Assembly (NCBI GenBank): GCA_021521415.1
Contig: JAIQDT010002054.1
Span: forward strand, 1-64,000
Reading direction: 5' to 3'
Source of the DNA: Bidens hawaiensis
Lineage: Eukaryota > Streptophyta > Magnoliopsida > Asterales > Asteraceae
Length of the DNA: 64,000 nucleotides
Positions 27,988 to 39,491 of the stretch are shown here, in pieces. The notes below the pieces were generated by a model, which ran no database searches, was not told where the DNA came from, and saw only the letters and a program-made list of their open reading frames with translations. Made by a program: the position numbers and the translations under genes. Positions within the stretch are counted from its first letter, which is position 1. Each line of letters begins with the position of its first letter.

Positions 27988-30839
27988 ATCTCCCCCTTGG
28001 TTTGTAGCTTCGTTCTTGTTTATTTCACTTCAAACTAGCCTAACCGAAATCCATAGGGATTTCGGTATTACAGATGTAATTCTTCAACTCGTCTTTGTTT
28101 ATGTCACTTTAGTCTTGATCATGTCACGACCTTTTGATATGCGTCAGTCTAACCAAATTATGGCCAACAATCTTGCCCTTAGACTGATGCTTTCAAGATC
28201 TTCAGAGTCTTTACTAGAACATAATCAGCAACTTCAGTGATCAGCAACTTCAGCATCTGCATCCAATACTCTACCATCTCCCATTGAACATGATCAGCAA
28301 CTTCAGCATCTGCATCCAATACTCTATCATCTCACCCCTTTTGATAGCATCATCCAATTTGAGTCTCAGATACTTCATATGCTTCCGTTGCAAGAAATCA
28401 GTCTTGAACGAACAATCAACTTTGATAGAAAGATCAACCAAAATATTTTTGAAAACAATTAAATAAAACAAAATAAGACAGACATATTTTTGTAATTTTT
28501 TATTTTTTTCTTTTTTTTTTATTTTCTTGAAAAGACTTGAAGTGAGATCATACTAGCTAAACCAACTATAAGACAATAACCGATATCAGATTTCATGATC
28601 TGAAAACTTCCAAACAATTTCTTAACACATTTGTTTCGACAGGAGTAATCAAGATGTAAAAATAAATGGAATAAAACAAAACCAAAAACAACAAATAAAA
28701 CAAATTTAATCACCTGGTCTTCTTGTAATTTAGCTAAAAATTGGGATCAAATTTCAGTTTTTGATAAAAACGCCGCCTTTTCTGAAAATATCCGAACATG
28801 GAATCATATAGTTTAAGGTGCTGTCACAAGGATTCATGTTCAGCGTTATTATAACATAAAGAGACAGGTTGTAACAGGTATAACGAACTTAGCATGATTT
28901 TCATTGCATCAGTGATATGAATTAGGTTCAGTTCGGCATAAAGCTTAGATGGACATCACTCATGGACCTGTGATGCCTCCTATCTTTTCTCAAAGCGTAT
29001 TTGGCTTTCCCCAGATCACCCCAATTTGACTCCAAACCCTAGTGCTTGATCAAAAGATTTTATATAAAAGCAAATTTAAGCTTTAAGGTTGAACGTTGGA
29101 CTTAGTGCCAGTAAACTGACAAGCCTTTCATTCGAGACATGACATGACTTACTTGTATGTCCCCATCTATGCAGTTCTAGTTTGACCCTTTAAGCTTTTG
29201 AAATACCAAGTTTTTAACAGCACAAATTATATACATACTCATAATAAGTTTTTTTTTATCTTTTCCTCTTTTTTTTATAATAATAAACATAATAGCACAA
29301 TATTTTTGGTGATCAAGACACTAACGAGCTCGTGTATGACTGGGTAATTGCTTTTCTGCCTATCATTCGGAGAGATGTATATGGAGACATGCACATTTCT
29401 TCAAAATGACTCTCCACAGTAAGTTTAGCATATTTAGTTTATATCACTTCAACTTTTACGCATCATGGAAAGCTACCATACAAATCAATAACTGTTGTAG
29501 AGCCTTTTCAGCTTAATAACTCACCCGTTAGGCACACAGAAACAATTTATCTATCACTTTCCAAAGGTTGTATCAATTTTCATTTGAAAATATTTTAAAG
29601 CTTCTAAAAAGCTGTTAACTGAATAGTAATATCACTTCCCATAAAATTACAGAAGACAAACATGTTAAGAACTCAGTCACCCCGATCACTCTTCAATTTT
29701 CAGATAAATGGCTATCCCGTATGACCACTAGTGGTTAACAAGACCAAAACACATATCAGAATACGTGTCCCTCCAACTTGGAATTACCGACATAATTTTA
29801 AGTAAAAGAATTCAAAACACAGAAACACATCACAATCGCCCCAAATGCTTTCAGCCTTTAGATAAATGGCTATCCTGTGAATCTACAAGTAGATCACCGG
29901 ACCAAACATATAAAAGTATATGTTCTTCAAACTTGAGCAACCGACATAAGTTTAAGCGAGAGTGAAGTTTGAAAGACATAGAGTTTTATTTTTTTTATTA
30001 TTAAACGCACACACACACTCTTTTTGAATTTTTTAAATTTCTCCCCCTAAATTTGTGCAAAAACTTTTATGTACAAATTTAACCTAAAAAAGACTCAATC
30101 GTTGAAACGAAGTATTTAATAAAAAATGAAGTGTGATAGTCAGCCAACTGATGTACTATCATTTCTCATGTACGTTCAAGTCATTTTCTCATTTTTTTAG
30201 AAACAAAATACACTATACTTGAAAAACTATACGTGAACATATTTTTTGAATTTTTTTTTAAAATTTAAAATTTTAAAATCTTTTTGACTGATCGATCTTT
30301 CATACCAAAGTGATAAGGTTACCTTTTATCTTCAAGACATCATTTTCCCATTTGTGAGAATCTCCCCCTAGGAATACGCTTGTTTTGAGATTCTGCATCC
30401 TTGCGAGTTGAATGTCTGGAACAAGCCTTATAATATGCAATGTATTCTCTGATTTGTTCCTACACACTTTGAGAGAAGATTAAAAACGTTCTATCAACCT
30501 AAAATCCCGTCCAGGTCAACAAATAATCCATTTCATGGTTTAAGATTTAAAAACAATGGATATTTGCCCTGTCATGTGCCTGGAACAACCCATTTAATAA
30601 ACAATGAATTTGTGGTTGTTCCTACACGCATAGCGGGATTAGTTGGACATAGGAACCCAAGTCATAAATGTCTTGGGGTTCTCTTAAGCATTAACATATG
30701 TGACCTCTTGCCAACTCATATCTTTCCCATCTTTAACAGAATCATTTGTCATTACAGATTCTGTTTGCTGAGTTTTAAGTTTCCATGTCTGTCTTGGTTT
30801 AATGAAATTTGAAAGAACAGACTTTGGAGTGGAGTAATT
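27988..30839 (-). other. Post-pol spacer of element D
   Basis: No credible ORF. Inverted matches to element A include 28800-28930 (A: 19770-19890), 29318-29400 (A: 19387-19470) and the two structured units at 29678-29951. A small local duplication occurs near 28236-28325, where 'cagcaacttcagcatctgca' is repeated. The segment passes directly into gag at 30840 with no pol between. Confidence 0.7.
29678..29951 (-). ncRNA. Two tandem structured units of element D
   Basis: On the minus strand the first unit (29951 to 29835) has hairpin ACATATA/TATATGT and a second hairpin TCTAC/GTAGA with outer GTGA/TCAC. The second unit (29798 to 29678) has ACACGTAT/ATATGTGT and ACCACT/AGTGGT. Both carry TTATGTCGGT at the start, GGATAGCCATTTATCTGAAA (or a close variant) after the hairpins and GGGGCG or GGGGTG at the end. 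These correspond one to one with the units at 18864-19123, with different stem bases but the same pairing. Confidence 0.6.
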
Positions 30840-32312
30840 CTAATTCGAACTCTTAGAACTCTCAACACTTTTTGATTTCTGAAAATTTATTTTTCTTTTG
30901 ACGGTTTCTAAATCATTTGAGTGCAAACCTGTCGTATTAGCTTTGAATCCTTGAGTATCTGTGACCCGTTGTACAGATACTCGTGGTTTTCTAAAATAAG
31001 CATTTTGTTTAACCACTGGATTCGGTTGAAACTTGTTACCTTTCACTTGAGAAGCTTGTTTATTAACAACATGGTAGTGACACTTCTTTTCCAAATGCCC
31101 GCCGTTCCCACAGACGAAACACGCCTTCATCCTCCTTCTAAAGTCGACGGAAGCACTTGCCTCATGTTAGAATTCCTTCTTAGGAAACGTTTTTCCATTC
31201 TTCTTGCCCCTTGGCACAACCTTTTGATTTTGCTTGTAGTAAGGAACATATAGACGATGAACACAATTTCTGGCTATATGTCCTGGCGTGCCACAGTGGT
31301 AACATGTTTGTCTCTTAATAAAGGTAGCACCCGATGATTTATCAACACGTGAAGATCCGTAGGATCTATGAGGACGAGACTGTCCTTGTTGTGCTGATTT
31401 CTTACGTGCCTTCTCTTTGTTGCCACAACTTTGTGTATTATTATTAGTACAGTTTAGAGTTGTGTCATCCGAGTTTGATGACACGTTAGAAAAGGATTCA
31501 TTTTCACTAGCCTGAACCCCTTTACTATCAGAAGCAACATCATTTACTCTATCAGAAGCAACATCATTTACTATATCTGCACATGAAGTAGAAGCATCAA
31601 AATTGTTCACACATTTAAAAGCAGGCTTGATTTCCTCTAGGGATCCTGATCCAACAGTTTTAGATTGAACTTGTTTACCATACATCATGTCTTTTATATT
31701 TTCCTCCTGTTCTTTGGTAACGGGGGTAGGGACATAATTGTGGTTGTAAGGTGGGGGAACTTGACTGTATCCTATTCCCTCACCTTCATTTTCCTTCCAC
31801 CACAATTGGTTTTCAATCATTGAGTTAACTATTTTACTGGAACCATCAAATTTTTTAAAATCAAGTTCAGCCTTTTCAAACTTACTAGTTAGATTTAAGA
31901 TTTCTAACTTGGAAGCTTCCAGTTTAGCAGTTAACTCAGCAATTTCTTGTTTGGCATCTAGGTAATGACAACTCTTTATACTAAAATCAGACTTAAGCCT
32001 TTTAATGTCCTTGTTCTGAGCTTCTATTTTGTCTAGAAAACCCTTTTCATTTTTCTTAAGTTTAAAATTCTCTAATTTTATTCTTTCCATATCTATACTT
32101 AGACTGTCATTTAAAGAACATGGTTTAAAACTTATCTCAGATGAATTTTGATATACTACTTGTGAGGGAGCAGACTGATCAAGAGTACTTCCAAACATTG
32201 AGATGAGTTGTGGAGAATCCGTTGAGTAATTAAGGAGATTAAACTGATTTTCCCGCCAAAATTTCTCTAAAAAATATGATTGCCAAAATTTCAAGAAAGA
32301 TGTCCCACTCAA
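30840..32312 (-). pseudogene. Partial gag of element D with two zinc knuckles
   Basis: One minus-strand frame from 32312 to 30840 has a single in-frame stop at 31167-31169. It shows a coiled-coil-like lysine/glutamate-rich region (32150-31850), the EGIGYSQVPPPYNHNYVP segment that corresponds to GGIGYHEVPPPYNHNYTYDP of element A gag, and knuckles CYHCGTPGHIARNC and CFVCGNGGHLEKKC. The N-terminal UBN2-type domain is missing. The apparent start at 32312 is within repeat-derived sequence and is probably not a natural start. It could still bind RNA if made. Confidence 0.75.
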
Positions 32313-33059
32313 AAGAAGCGTCTAGGAAAAAATTCGTTCAAGACAAATTTTTTTTTGATTTTTCCCGCCAAAAATTCGCCGAAAATCACTCGGAAAAAAT
32401 TGTTTTTGCCAAAATTTTCAAAAATGAGTTTTTACTTAAAAGGAGTATTCTGGAAAAATTTCGTTCAAGAAAATTTTTCCCGCCAAAAATGAGTTTTTTT
32501 TTACTCCTTGATCGAAAACTCTTTGATGACCGAAAACATACTTTGACCGAGAACTAAGTCTGGCCGAAAACAAGTACCGTTGACCGAGAACGGTTGTGTT
32601 GACTGAGAACTCACAAAGGTTGACCGAAAACTCCATTGGCCGAGAACTCAATCTTGACCGAAAACTCAGTTGACCGAAATCACTTGATAACCGAAAACTC
32701 TGGCCGAAATCTCTTAAAACTTGGCAGAGAACACTTGGCAGAAAACTCTTAAAACTTGGCCGAAATCACTTGACCGAAAACCCTTTACAGTTGACCGAGA
32801 ATCTCTTAAAAAACCCGAGAATGGTTTAATCTGGCCGAAAACTATCAAATTGGTTGAATTTTGATAACAAACTTCCAAAATTAAAGGGATTTTATTTGTT
32901 TCCAAAATCAAAACCCAAACTCTCACCAAAAATAGCTTCTTCCTCTTCTCCGGTTACTGTTTCGCCAGAAAATACAAACAAACCACCAAAAAATCAAGAT
33001 CTTGAATCTGTTAATGTTACAATAACGAGCCTGAATTCGTCAAAGGCTCTGATACCAAT
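32313..33059 (-). repeat. Leader of element D with GACCGAAAAC minisatellite, and PBS
   Basis: From 32505 to 32850 the plus strand repeats a short unit (TTGACCGAAAACTC and variants such as TGGCCGAGAACTC) more than fifteen times at irregular spacing of about 14-25 bp. At 32250-32500 a second repeat, TTTTCCCGCCAAAAAT with TTCGTTCAAGA, recurs about three times. The PBS complement GCTCTGATACCA is at 33047-33058, directly before the LTR. Confidence 0.75.
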
Positions 33060-33758
33060 TGTAAGTCCTGAATCTGGATCACTACAATATGATATCAACT
33101 AAACGAGTATTGGTGCGGAATACCAACACTCGGTTATTCAAGAACACGAATAAGAACAAGTAAATAACACAAGATTGTTTCAAAACACACGTATATTATA
33201 AATACGTCGGGTGCTTAAGCACTTACAAAACTGCAATCACCAAACTAGGAATGAACAACACGATAATACTCCAAATGCACACGGTTATATTAATAAACCG
33301 TCTGGTACATGAGATTACACAAAAACGTATTGCTCTCTAGATGGTGGCTATGAGAGTATTCAATGACTGCTCACCAACTGATCAACCCTTAAACCCTATA
33401 CAATAAGATCTATTTATAGGGAAACCAAAACACTAGCCCAACCAAAGCCCAAATGTAACACCCTTGGCAAACACAACATTGTCCCACTCTTAGGCTATCC
33501 CACATTGGCCGTGGACAAGAGAGATCACTGGTTCATAAGTAATGTCTTGCCTCTTCAATCACCAACGCGTATTGGGCAACCAAAAACAAATCCGTGAGCT
33601 CTTCGTGGGCAGAGCGGACAATAATGGTGGTGTGAGGGGCCGGATGTTACACCAAAGCCCACCGAGATCCCTTAGTGATCTCGGTTTACATACATAGCCC
33701 ACCACGAAACCCAACAACACTTAGAACTAAGTACAAACCACCAAATATAGACCCAACA
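33060..33758 (-). repeat. 5' LTR of element D (with TRIM insertion)
   Basis: Same ends as the 27492 LTR (TGTAAGTCCTG, GACCCAACA). TATA box complement at 33411-33418. Removing the 198-bp insertion and its 5-bp duplication leaves 496 bp, the same length as the partner. Confidence 0.88.
33454..33651. mobile_element. 198-bp TRIM-like element (solo LTR) inside the D LTR
   Basis: Ends TGTAACACCC and GGATGTTACA form a TG...CA pair with short inverted ends. The flanks show the perfect 5-bp duplication CCAAA (33449-33453, 33652-33656). The empty site is seen at the matching place in the left LTR near 27880. Size, ends and duplication fit a TRIM/SMART-type LTR or solo LTR. I do not see the 5S-like segment of Cassandra. 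Confidence 0.75.
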
Positions 33759-34690
33759 ATCGCCCGTGGAGTTCCGAAACGAGTAAACAACTTCTTTAAA
33801 AACTTCACAACAACTCTAGTATCATTTATGGCCAATTCTTCGGCTTTAACCCACTTGGAAACGTAATCTATCGCCACTAAAATATACTTGTGACCACTGG
33901 AAATGGTAAATGGTCCCATAAATTCGATGCCCCAAACATCAAAAATTTCAAGGGTTTGTATGGGGTTTTGAGGCATCTCATTTTTCGATGAAATATTTCC
34001 GGTGCGTTGACAAGCATCACACGTCTTAACAAATTCCACTGCATCTTTTACAACCGACGACCAATAAAAACCACTATCAAATACATTTTGAGCCGTAGCA
34101 TGCGCACCATGATGACCTCTTGTTAAACCTTCATGAACATATTTTAGAATATTCAACCCTTCTTCTTTCGACACACATCTTCTAAGAATCCGGTCACCAC
34201 AAATCTTGAAAAGAAACGGATCGTCCCAAACATACCGAGTAACATCCCGGAAAAAATTCTTCTTTTGTTGAGTAGTCATCCCTTTCAACACAAGGCCCGA
34301 AGATAAATAATTTGCAAAATCGGTGAACCATGGAAAACCTTGTTTTTCGGCCGCAACAAAATCAATCGACTCATGCGGGAACCTATCACCAATCTCCTCC
34401 TCACAAATCTCTTCTCTATTCGGATCCTCTAAATGGGAAAGATGATCCGCCGCAACATTCTTCGCCCCCTTCTTATCTTTAATCTCTATATCAAACTCGG
34501 AAAGCAAAAGAATCCACCGTATGAGACGGGGCTTCGCGTCTTTATTGTGAAAGAGAAAACGCAAAGCTGCATGATCGGTAAAAACGGTGGTCTTTGAAAG
34601 CACAAGATAAGACCGGAACTTGTCAAATGCAAACACAACGGCTAAAAGTTCCTTTTCGGGTGGTGGTGTAGTTTTCTTGGGCATCATTCA
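33759..34690 (-). pseudogene. Athila RNase H and integrase N-terminal part
   Basis: The minus strand encodes RNase H (TPPPEKELLAVVFAFDKFRS, TDHAALRFLF, GAKNVAADHLSHLE) and the integrase zinc domain (HEGLTRGHHGAHAT, CDACQRTGN) and core start (WGIEFMGPF with the first catalytic D replaced by E in GIEFMG, DYVSKWVKAEEL, RFGTPRAI). The segment stops at the right edge of element D and continues at 27491. The usual motif here is GIDFMG, so the change may have inactivated the enzyme. Confidence 0.82.
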
Positions 34691-35929
34691 ACGTCTTGCT
34701 TGCATAATAAATAGAGTGAAAGTGTTTCTCACGCCTTTGCCCCAAAACCGCTCCAACCGCATAATCGCTCGCATCGCACATGAGCTCCAAAGGTAAATTC
34801 CAATCCGGTGACACGAGAATAGGAGCACTTACGAGTTGATCTTTGAGAAAATTGAACGCCTTCAAACACTCCTTATCGAACACAAAAGGGACATCTTTCT
34901 CTAATAATCGGGTCATCGGGCGGGTAATTTTTGAAAAGTCTTTAATAAACCGCCTGTAGAAACCCGCATGACCAAGAAAACTTCTTATAGCTTTAACATT
35001 TATCGGTGGAGGAAGCCTACTAGTTGTGTCAATCTTCGCCCGATCCACCTCTATACCATTTCTTGAAATTTTATGACCCAAGACTATCCCTTCCGTCACC
35101 ATAAAGTGACACTTTTCCCAATTCAACATTAACTTCGTTTCAATGCACCTCTTCAACATCCTCTCAAGATTACCCAAACAATGATCGAAAGAATTACCGT
35201 ACACCGAAAAATCATCCATAAAAACCTCCATGGACGTCTCTATCATATCCTGGAAAATTGCCACCATACAACGCTGAAAGGTAGCCGGAGCATTACACAA
35301 CCCAAACGGCATGCGACGATACGCATATGTACCATACATGCATGTAAAGGTAGTCTACTCTTGGTCTTCCGGTGCGATTGGAATATCAAAATAACTTGAA
35401 AAACCATCAAGAAAACAATAAAATTGTTGACCTGCGAGACTCTCCAACATTTGATCAATAAATGGAAACGGGAATTGGTCTTTTTGAGTAGCATCATTCA
35501 ACCTTCGGTAGTCAATACAAACCCGCCAACTGGTAACCGTACGTGAAGGGATGAGTTCATTCTTCTCATTCTTGACAACCGTCATCCCCCTTTCTTTGGA
35601 ACAACTTGAGTCGGACTTACCCATGGAGAATCCGAAATCGGATAAATCACTCCAGCATCCAACAACTTAAGCACCTCTTTCTTGACAACCTCTTACATAT
35701 TTGGATTCAGACGCCTTTGGGGTTGAACCACCGATTTATACTCATCTTCCATCAAAATCCGGTGGGTACAATAAGCGGGGCTAATACCTTGAATATCCGA
35801 AAGTCTTCATGCAATCGCCCCTTTATAAATCTTCAACACCTCTATCAACTTTGCCTTCTCTTCCTCACTCAACTTAGAAGAAACAATAACGGGCAAATCC
35901 GAGCCCTCTTCAAGATACACACACTCTAA
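34623..35929 (-). pseudogene. Athila reverse transcriptase
   Basis: Minus-strand segments in sequence: CVYLEEGSDLPVIVSSKLS at the start (about 35925), WRVCIDYRRLNDATQKDQFP near 35540, RMPFGLCNAPATFQRCM near 35310, the catalytic FMDDFSVYG near 35220, and GHKISRNGIEVDRAKI and RSFLGHAGFYRRFIKDFSKI following. Frames change near 35600 and 35345 and again before RNase H at about 34690, and a stop occurs near 35355. Lineage-typical spelling supports Athila. Confidence 0.88.
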
Positions 35930-36771
35930 GGTGTTGTTTGTTTTTGAAGACAAAATTTGTCTGCAATCTGATTTCATCTGATTTAATATCTGCAACTGAA
36001 GATGTGGTCTGAAGGTCTACAATCTGAAAATATAATATTGTTTGTTTTATAAACTGGAAAATAAGCTGAAAATTAGTTACATATCATATATCAGTAGATA
36101 AAAGCCATTTAACGTTTGTAGACTGATAAAATAATTGGTAGTGGTGTATGAACTATGAAAGTGGGTGGTGGTAGACGATTGTGGTAGGCGGTGAACAGTG
36201 GGTGGTGGAAGGTGATGGTGGCCGACAATGGGTGGTGGTGGTGATGAATGGTGGTGGTGGGTGGTGGACTATGGTGGTGGTGGATGGTTGTGGCGGGTGG
36301 TGGTGGTGGCGGCGGACGGTGGGTGGTGGCGGGTGGTGGTGGTGGTAGTAGATGGTGGTTATGGTAGACGGGGGTGGTGGTGGTGGGTGGTTAACGGTGG
36401 TGGTGGTGAGTGGTTGACGGTGGTGGTGGCGGACGGTGGGTGGTGGTGGTGGTGGAACGTAGTGGTGGGTGGTGGTGGTGGCGGACGGTGGGTGGTGGTG
36501 GCGGTTGGTGGGTGGTGGTGGCGGACGGTGGGTGGTGGTGGTGGCGGACGGTGGGTGGTGGTGGTGTAAAACATTGGGTGTTGGTACTTGGTATGATGTT
36601 AAGAAGTGTGAAGATGTGTGAAGATGGTGAAAAAAGCTTATTTTTTAAGACCATAAAAGCAGTTTTCAGATCTTTTTTTGTTTTTAAAACAAACAGTCTT
36701 CAAAAGCTTATGTCTGCGCGCCCGCAGACATAGGCTCCTTGCAGACATTATAAGCAAAAACAAACACAACC
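35930..36771. mobile_element. PIF/Harbinger-like non-autonomous DNA transposon with GGT minisatellite
   Basis: Inverted ends GGTGTTGTTTGTTTTT and AAAAACAAACACAACC and the 3-bp duplication TAA (35927-35929, 36772-36774) indicate a Tourist-like element of 842 bp. The interior from 36165 to 36570 is almost pure GGTGGTGG/GGTGGCGGACGG repeat. The element interrupts the Athila frame between protease and RT. Glycine- and valine-rich ORFs in it are a by-product of the repeat. Confidence 0.75.
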
Positions 36772-36774
36772 TAA

Positions 36775-37800
36775 ATGTGACTTAAGAACCTTCAATTTCA
36801 ACGAAGCGGGTTTTCAACCTCCTTTTCACAAATAATATCACTAACCTCCATAATCTCCGCCAAGCAAGAAACGTCATCTACCACTTCTTCCTCACCATCC
36901 TCCATAATTTCCGTCAATTCTTCATCCACATCCATTCCAACCATATCGGTTCCACAAATATAATCAAGACACTTATCCAAACCCGGAATAAAAGAATTAA
37001 GAAAATACACCGAATGGCATGGACCACTAAAATCATCATTATCACCCGGGTGCTTCATCGACTTTGCAATATTATAAGTGACATTCTCATCACCAACCCG
37101 AAGTGTGATCCTACCCTCATACACATCAATAAGAGATTTAGCCGTTCTCAAAAAGGCCAACCGAGAATAATGGGAACCTTCTCGTCGGCCTCCATTTCAA
37201 GCACCACAAAATCAACCCGGAACACAAACTTGTCAACTTTCACTAGCAAATTCTCAATAATACCTCGCGAATAATTAACCGAACGATCCGCCAATGACAA
37301 CGAAATACGAGTCGGTGTGAGCTCGCCCAATTCCAACTTCTCAAACAACGAATATGGCATAAGATTCATACTCGCACCCAAATCCGCCAACGCATGACTC
37401 ATCATATCACTTCCGAACGTACACGGGATTGTAAACACACCCGGATCCGATAACTTTTCCAGGACCCGATTCAACACTACCGTCGAACAATCCCCGCTAA
37501 GTGGAATGGATGAAACCTCTCCCAACCTATCTTTCCTCTTGAGTAAATCTTTCAAAAATTTCGCATATTTTGGCATGTGTTGGATGGCTTCAACAAACGG
37601 AAGATTAATCTTCAATGGTTGGAACATATCCGGAAAATGCCCGTATTCCCTCGTGTACTTTTTGTTCTTGAGACGAGCGGGATAAGGAACACGGGCAATA
37701 TTAATATCGGGTGGTGGCCTAAATTCAATCGGCTTTTTCTCAACTTGTGGCTCAATAATTGGTGTTTTAGTTTGTGACTTACCTGAAGCCTCCATCTCAA
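36775..37800 (-). pseudogene. Athila protease region
   Basis: Two overlapping minus-strand frames (37795-37148 and 37160-36798) encode the gag-protease linker (EFRPPPDINIARVPYPARLK, FLKDLLKRKDRL), the protease motif ALADLGASMNLMPYSLFEKL with catalytic D in DLGAS (DSGAS or DLGAS is usual in the family), PIILGWPF, and then RTAKSLIDVYEGRITLRVGD. A frameshift lies near 37150. The acidic tail (residues with EDGEEEVVDD) leads to the Harbinger-like insertion. Confidence 0.82.
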
Positions 37801-37804
37801 TCTC

Positions 37805-39328
37805 TTATTCTACCACTTCCTCTTCTTCAACTCCAACCCTGTCCTTAAAAACCTCGGGACCCAAAACTCTTCCACTACGAGTAATAATTGCTTTCAGTTG
37901 AGCGGCCTGATTCGGCTGAGTAGAACTTGAAAACTGTCCTTGAGGCCTTTCATCGAGACGACGAGCAATATCACCAATGGACCTTTGAAGGTCAAGCAAA
38001 GAATATTGTTGGTTCTTGAAGAGCAAATCATGTTCAAAAAATTTTTTCTATGTAATTTGATCCCTCTCCAATATTTGCTTCATCATATCCTCTAGACGTC
38101 CCATTCCTCTATTAGAATCCTGCACATTATTTTGAACATTAGTACCATTGATATTTTTATTATTATTACTATTGTACTGACCTTGTCCTTGATTGTAAGA
38201 ATTTTGATAGCCGGTTGGTGCGCCCGCGGGACGCCAATTGGAGTTGTTCTGATTTGAGTTCTTGTAGGTGTTCCAATTCTGATTGTTGTTATTGAAGTTG
38301 TTGGGAAACCTATTCTGACCAGCAACAAAATCGACATGGATTCATCATCGAGCACTCCAACGTGCCATGCCCACCTCTCGGGTTAATGATTCCAAGGAGC
38401 AACCATAGTAGTATCCAGATTAACCTGGTGTACACCTCGAGAAGATGAGGATGTACTGCTAACGGGAGTGGAATTCTCGCGTTGTGGCCCTTTGGCGAAG
38501 TTCGATTGAGCGAAGCTTCTAACATCTCGTTACATTCGGTGACATTTTTCCTTGCCATTAAGTTACCTCCAGCAGCAGTGTCAAAACGAACTTGGGTTTC
38601 ATATGTCAGCCCCTTGTAAAATTTTTCCATGAGAGCCCATGGTGTAAGACCATTCTTTGAACAATGAGCAAGAAAATTCTGAAAACGCTCCCAAGCATGG
38701 CAATATTGTTCATCTAGCTCCATGTGAAACGAGTGAATCTGATCACGAAGAATAGCCGCTTTAGCCGGTGGGAAGTATCTCTTGATAAATGCAGAACGTA
38801 GTGCTTCCCAAGTGGTGAACGTGCCAGGCGGCTGAGTTTCGAGCCAAAGAGCTGCTTTACCTGTAAGTGAAAAAGGAAAAAGATGTAAGAAAATAACATC
38901 TTCAGTAGCACCTTGCAAATTAAAAATTTTCAAAACGCGGTAAAGCCGGTTAATGTGTGCGGGTGCATCTTCGTCATCACGCCCATGAAACTGATTAGTT
39001 TGAACGATGTTGTAATGACGGATGACGGAATTTTCCACGAGTTGGGGTTGTCGATCTGGGGAACGACGATGCATGACTGGTTTCCAGTTAAGCCATCGAA
39101 GGCTTGAGCAGCAATTTTTCTATCGTCGACCATTGGAATTTCTGGTTGACTTCTTGGACTTTCTGGTGGTGAACTGTGTGGTGATGATTTTGGTGTAGAT
39201 GTAGCTTCTGATGGTTGTTTCTCTACTGACGAGCTAGCCTCGGTTTTGAACGGAGAAAAATCCAGATTATCCAGCGGTGGTCCTTGCGAACGAAGATGTG
39301 GCATATACCTGAAAAACCAATAGACCAA
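37805..39328 (-). pseudogene. Athila gag
   Basis: Minus-strand fragments in changing frames: an N-terminal Ser/Pro-rich piece (39328-38930); the core 39074-38310 with FHGRDDEDAPAHINRLYRVL, LFPFSLTGKAALWLETQPPG, AFIKRYFPPAKAAILRDQI, WERFQNFLAHCSKNGLTPWA and FDTAAGGNLMARK, which is the Athila/Cyclops Gag domain; then a degraded Asn/Gly-rich stretch (38355-38092); and the end piece with LQRSIGDIARRLDERPQGQF and AIITRSGRVLGPE (38026-37805). At least two frameshifts and stops make it non-functional. Confidence 0.85.
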
Positions 39329-39465
39329 GTAAGTAGACTAAAAATAAAAACTAAAACAAAAATAAACTAAAATTTAATTAGACTCCTACGACTCAAACGA
39401 AAATATAACAAATAGCATGTATGTAACAATTAAGTCCAATTAAAGCAAATAACGCAATCGCTAAG

Positions 39466-39485
39466 ATTCCCTGGCAACAGCGCCA
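39466..39485 (-). other. Primer-binding site of the Athila element
   Basis: The minus strand reads TGGCGCTGTTGCCAGGGAAT, one or two bases off the TGGCGCCGTTGCCGGGGA complement of tRNA-Asp used by Athila-type elements. It lies six bases inside the LTR end at 39492. Confidence 0.85.
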
Positions 39486-39491
39486 AAAACT

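Larger units (their letters stand above)
27492..33758 (-). mobile_element. Element D: pol-less SIRE-like copia derivative
   Basis: Two LTRs (27492-27987 and 33060-33758, the latter enlarged by a TRIM insertion) enclose a tRNA-Met-type PBS (33045-33057), a repeat-rich leader, the zinc-knuckle half of gag, and a post-pol spacer homologous to that of element A, all on the minus strand. Protease, integrase, RT, RNase H and the last ORF are absent. The LTRs differ at roughly ten positions by eye. No target-site duplication is evident. The element would need proteins from a full relative. Confidence 0.85.

Noticed and set aside
36228..36733. Glycine/valine/tryptophan-rich ORFs and their proline/histidine-rich opposites
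   Set aside because: They are direct translations of the GGTGGTGG minisatellite inside the Harbinger-like element.
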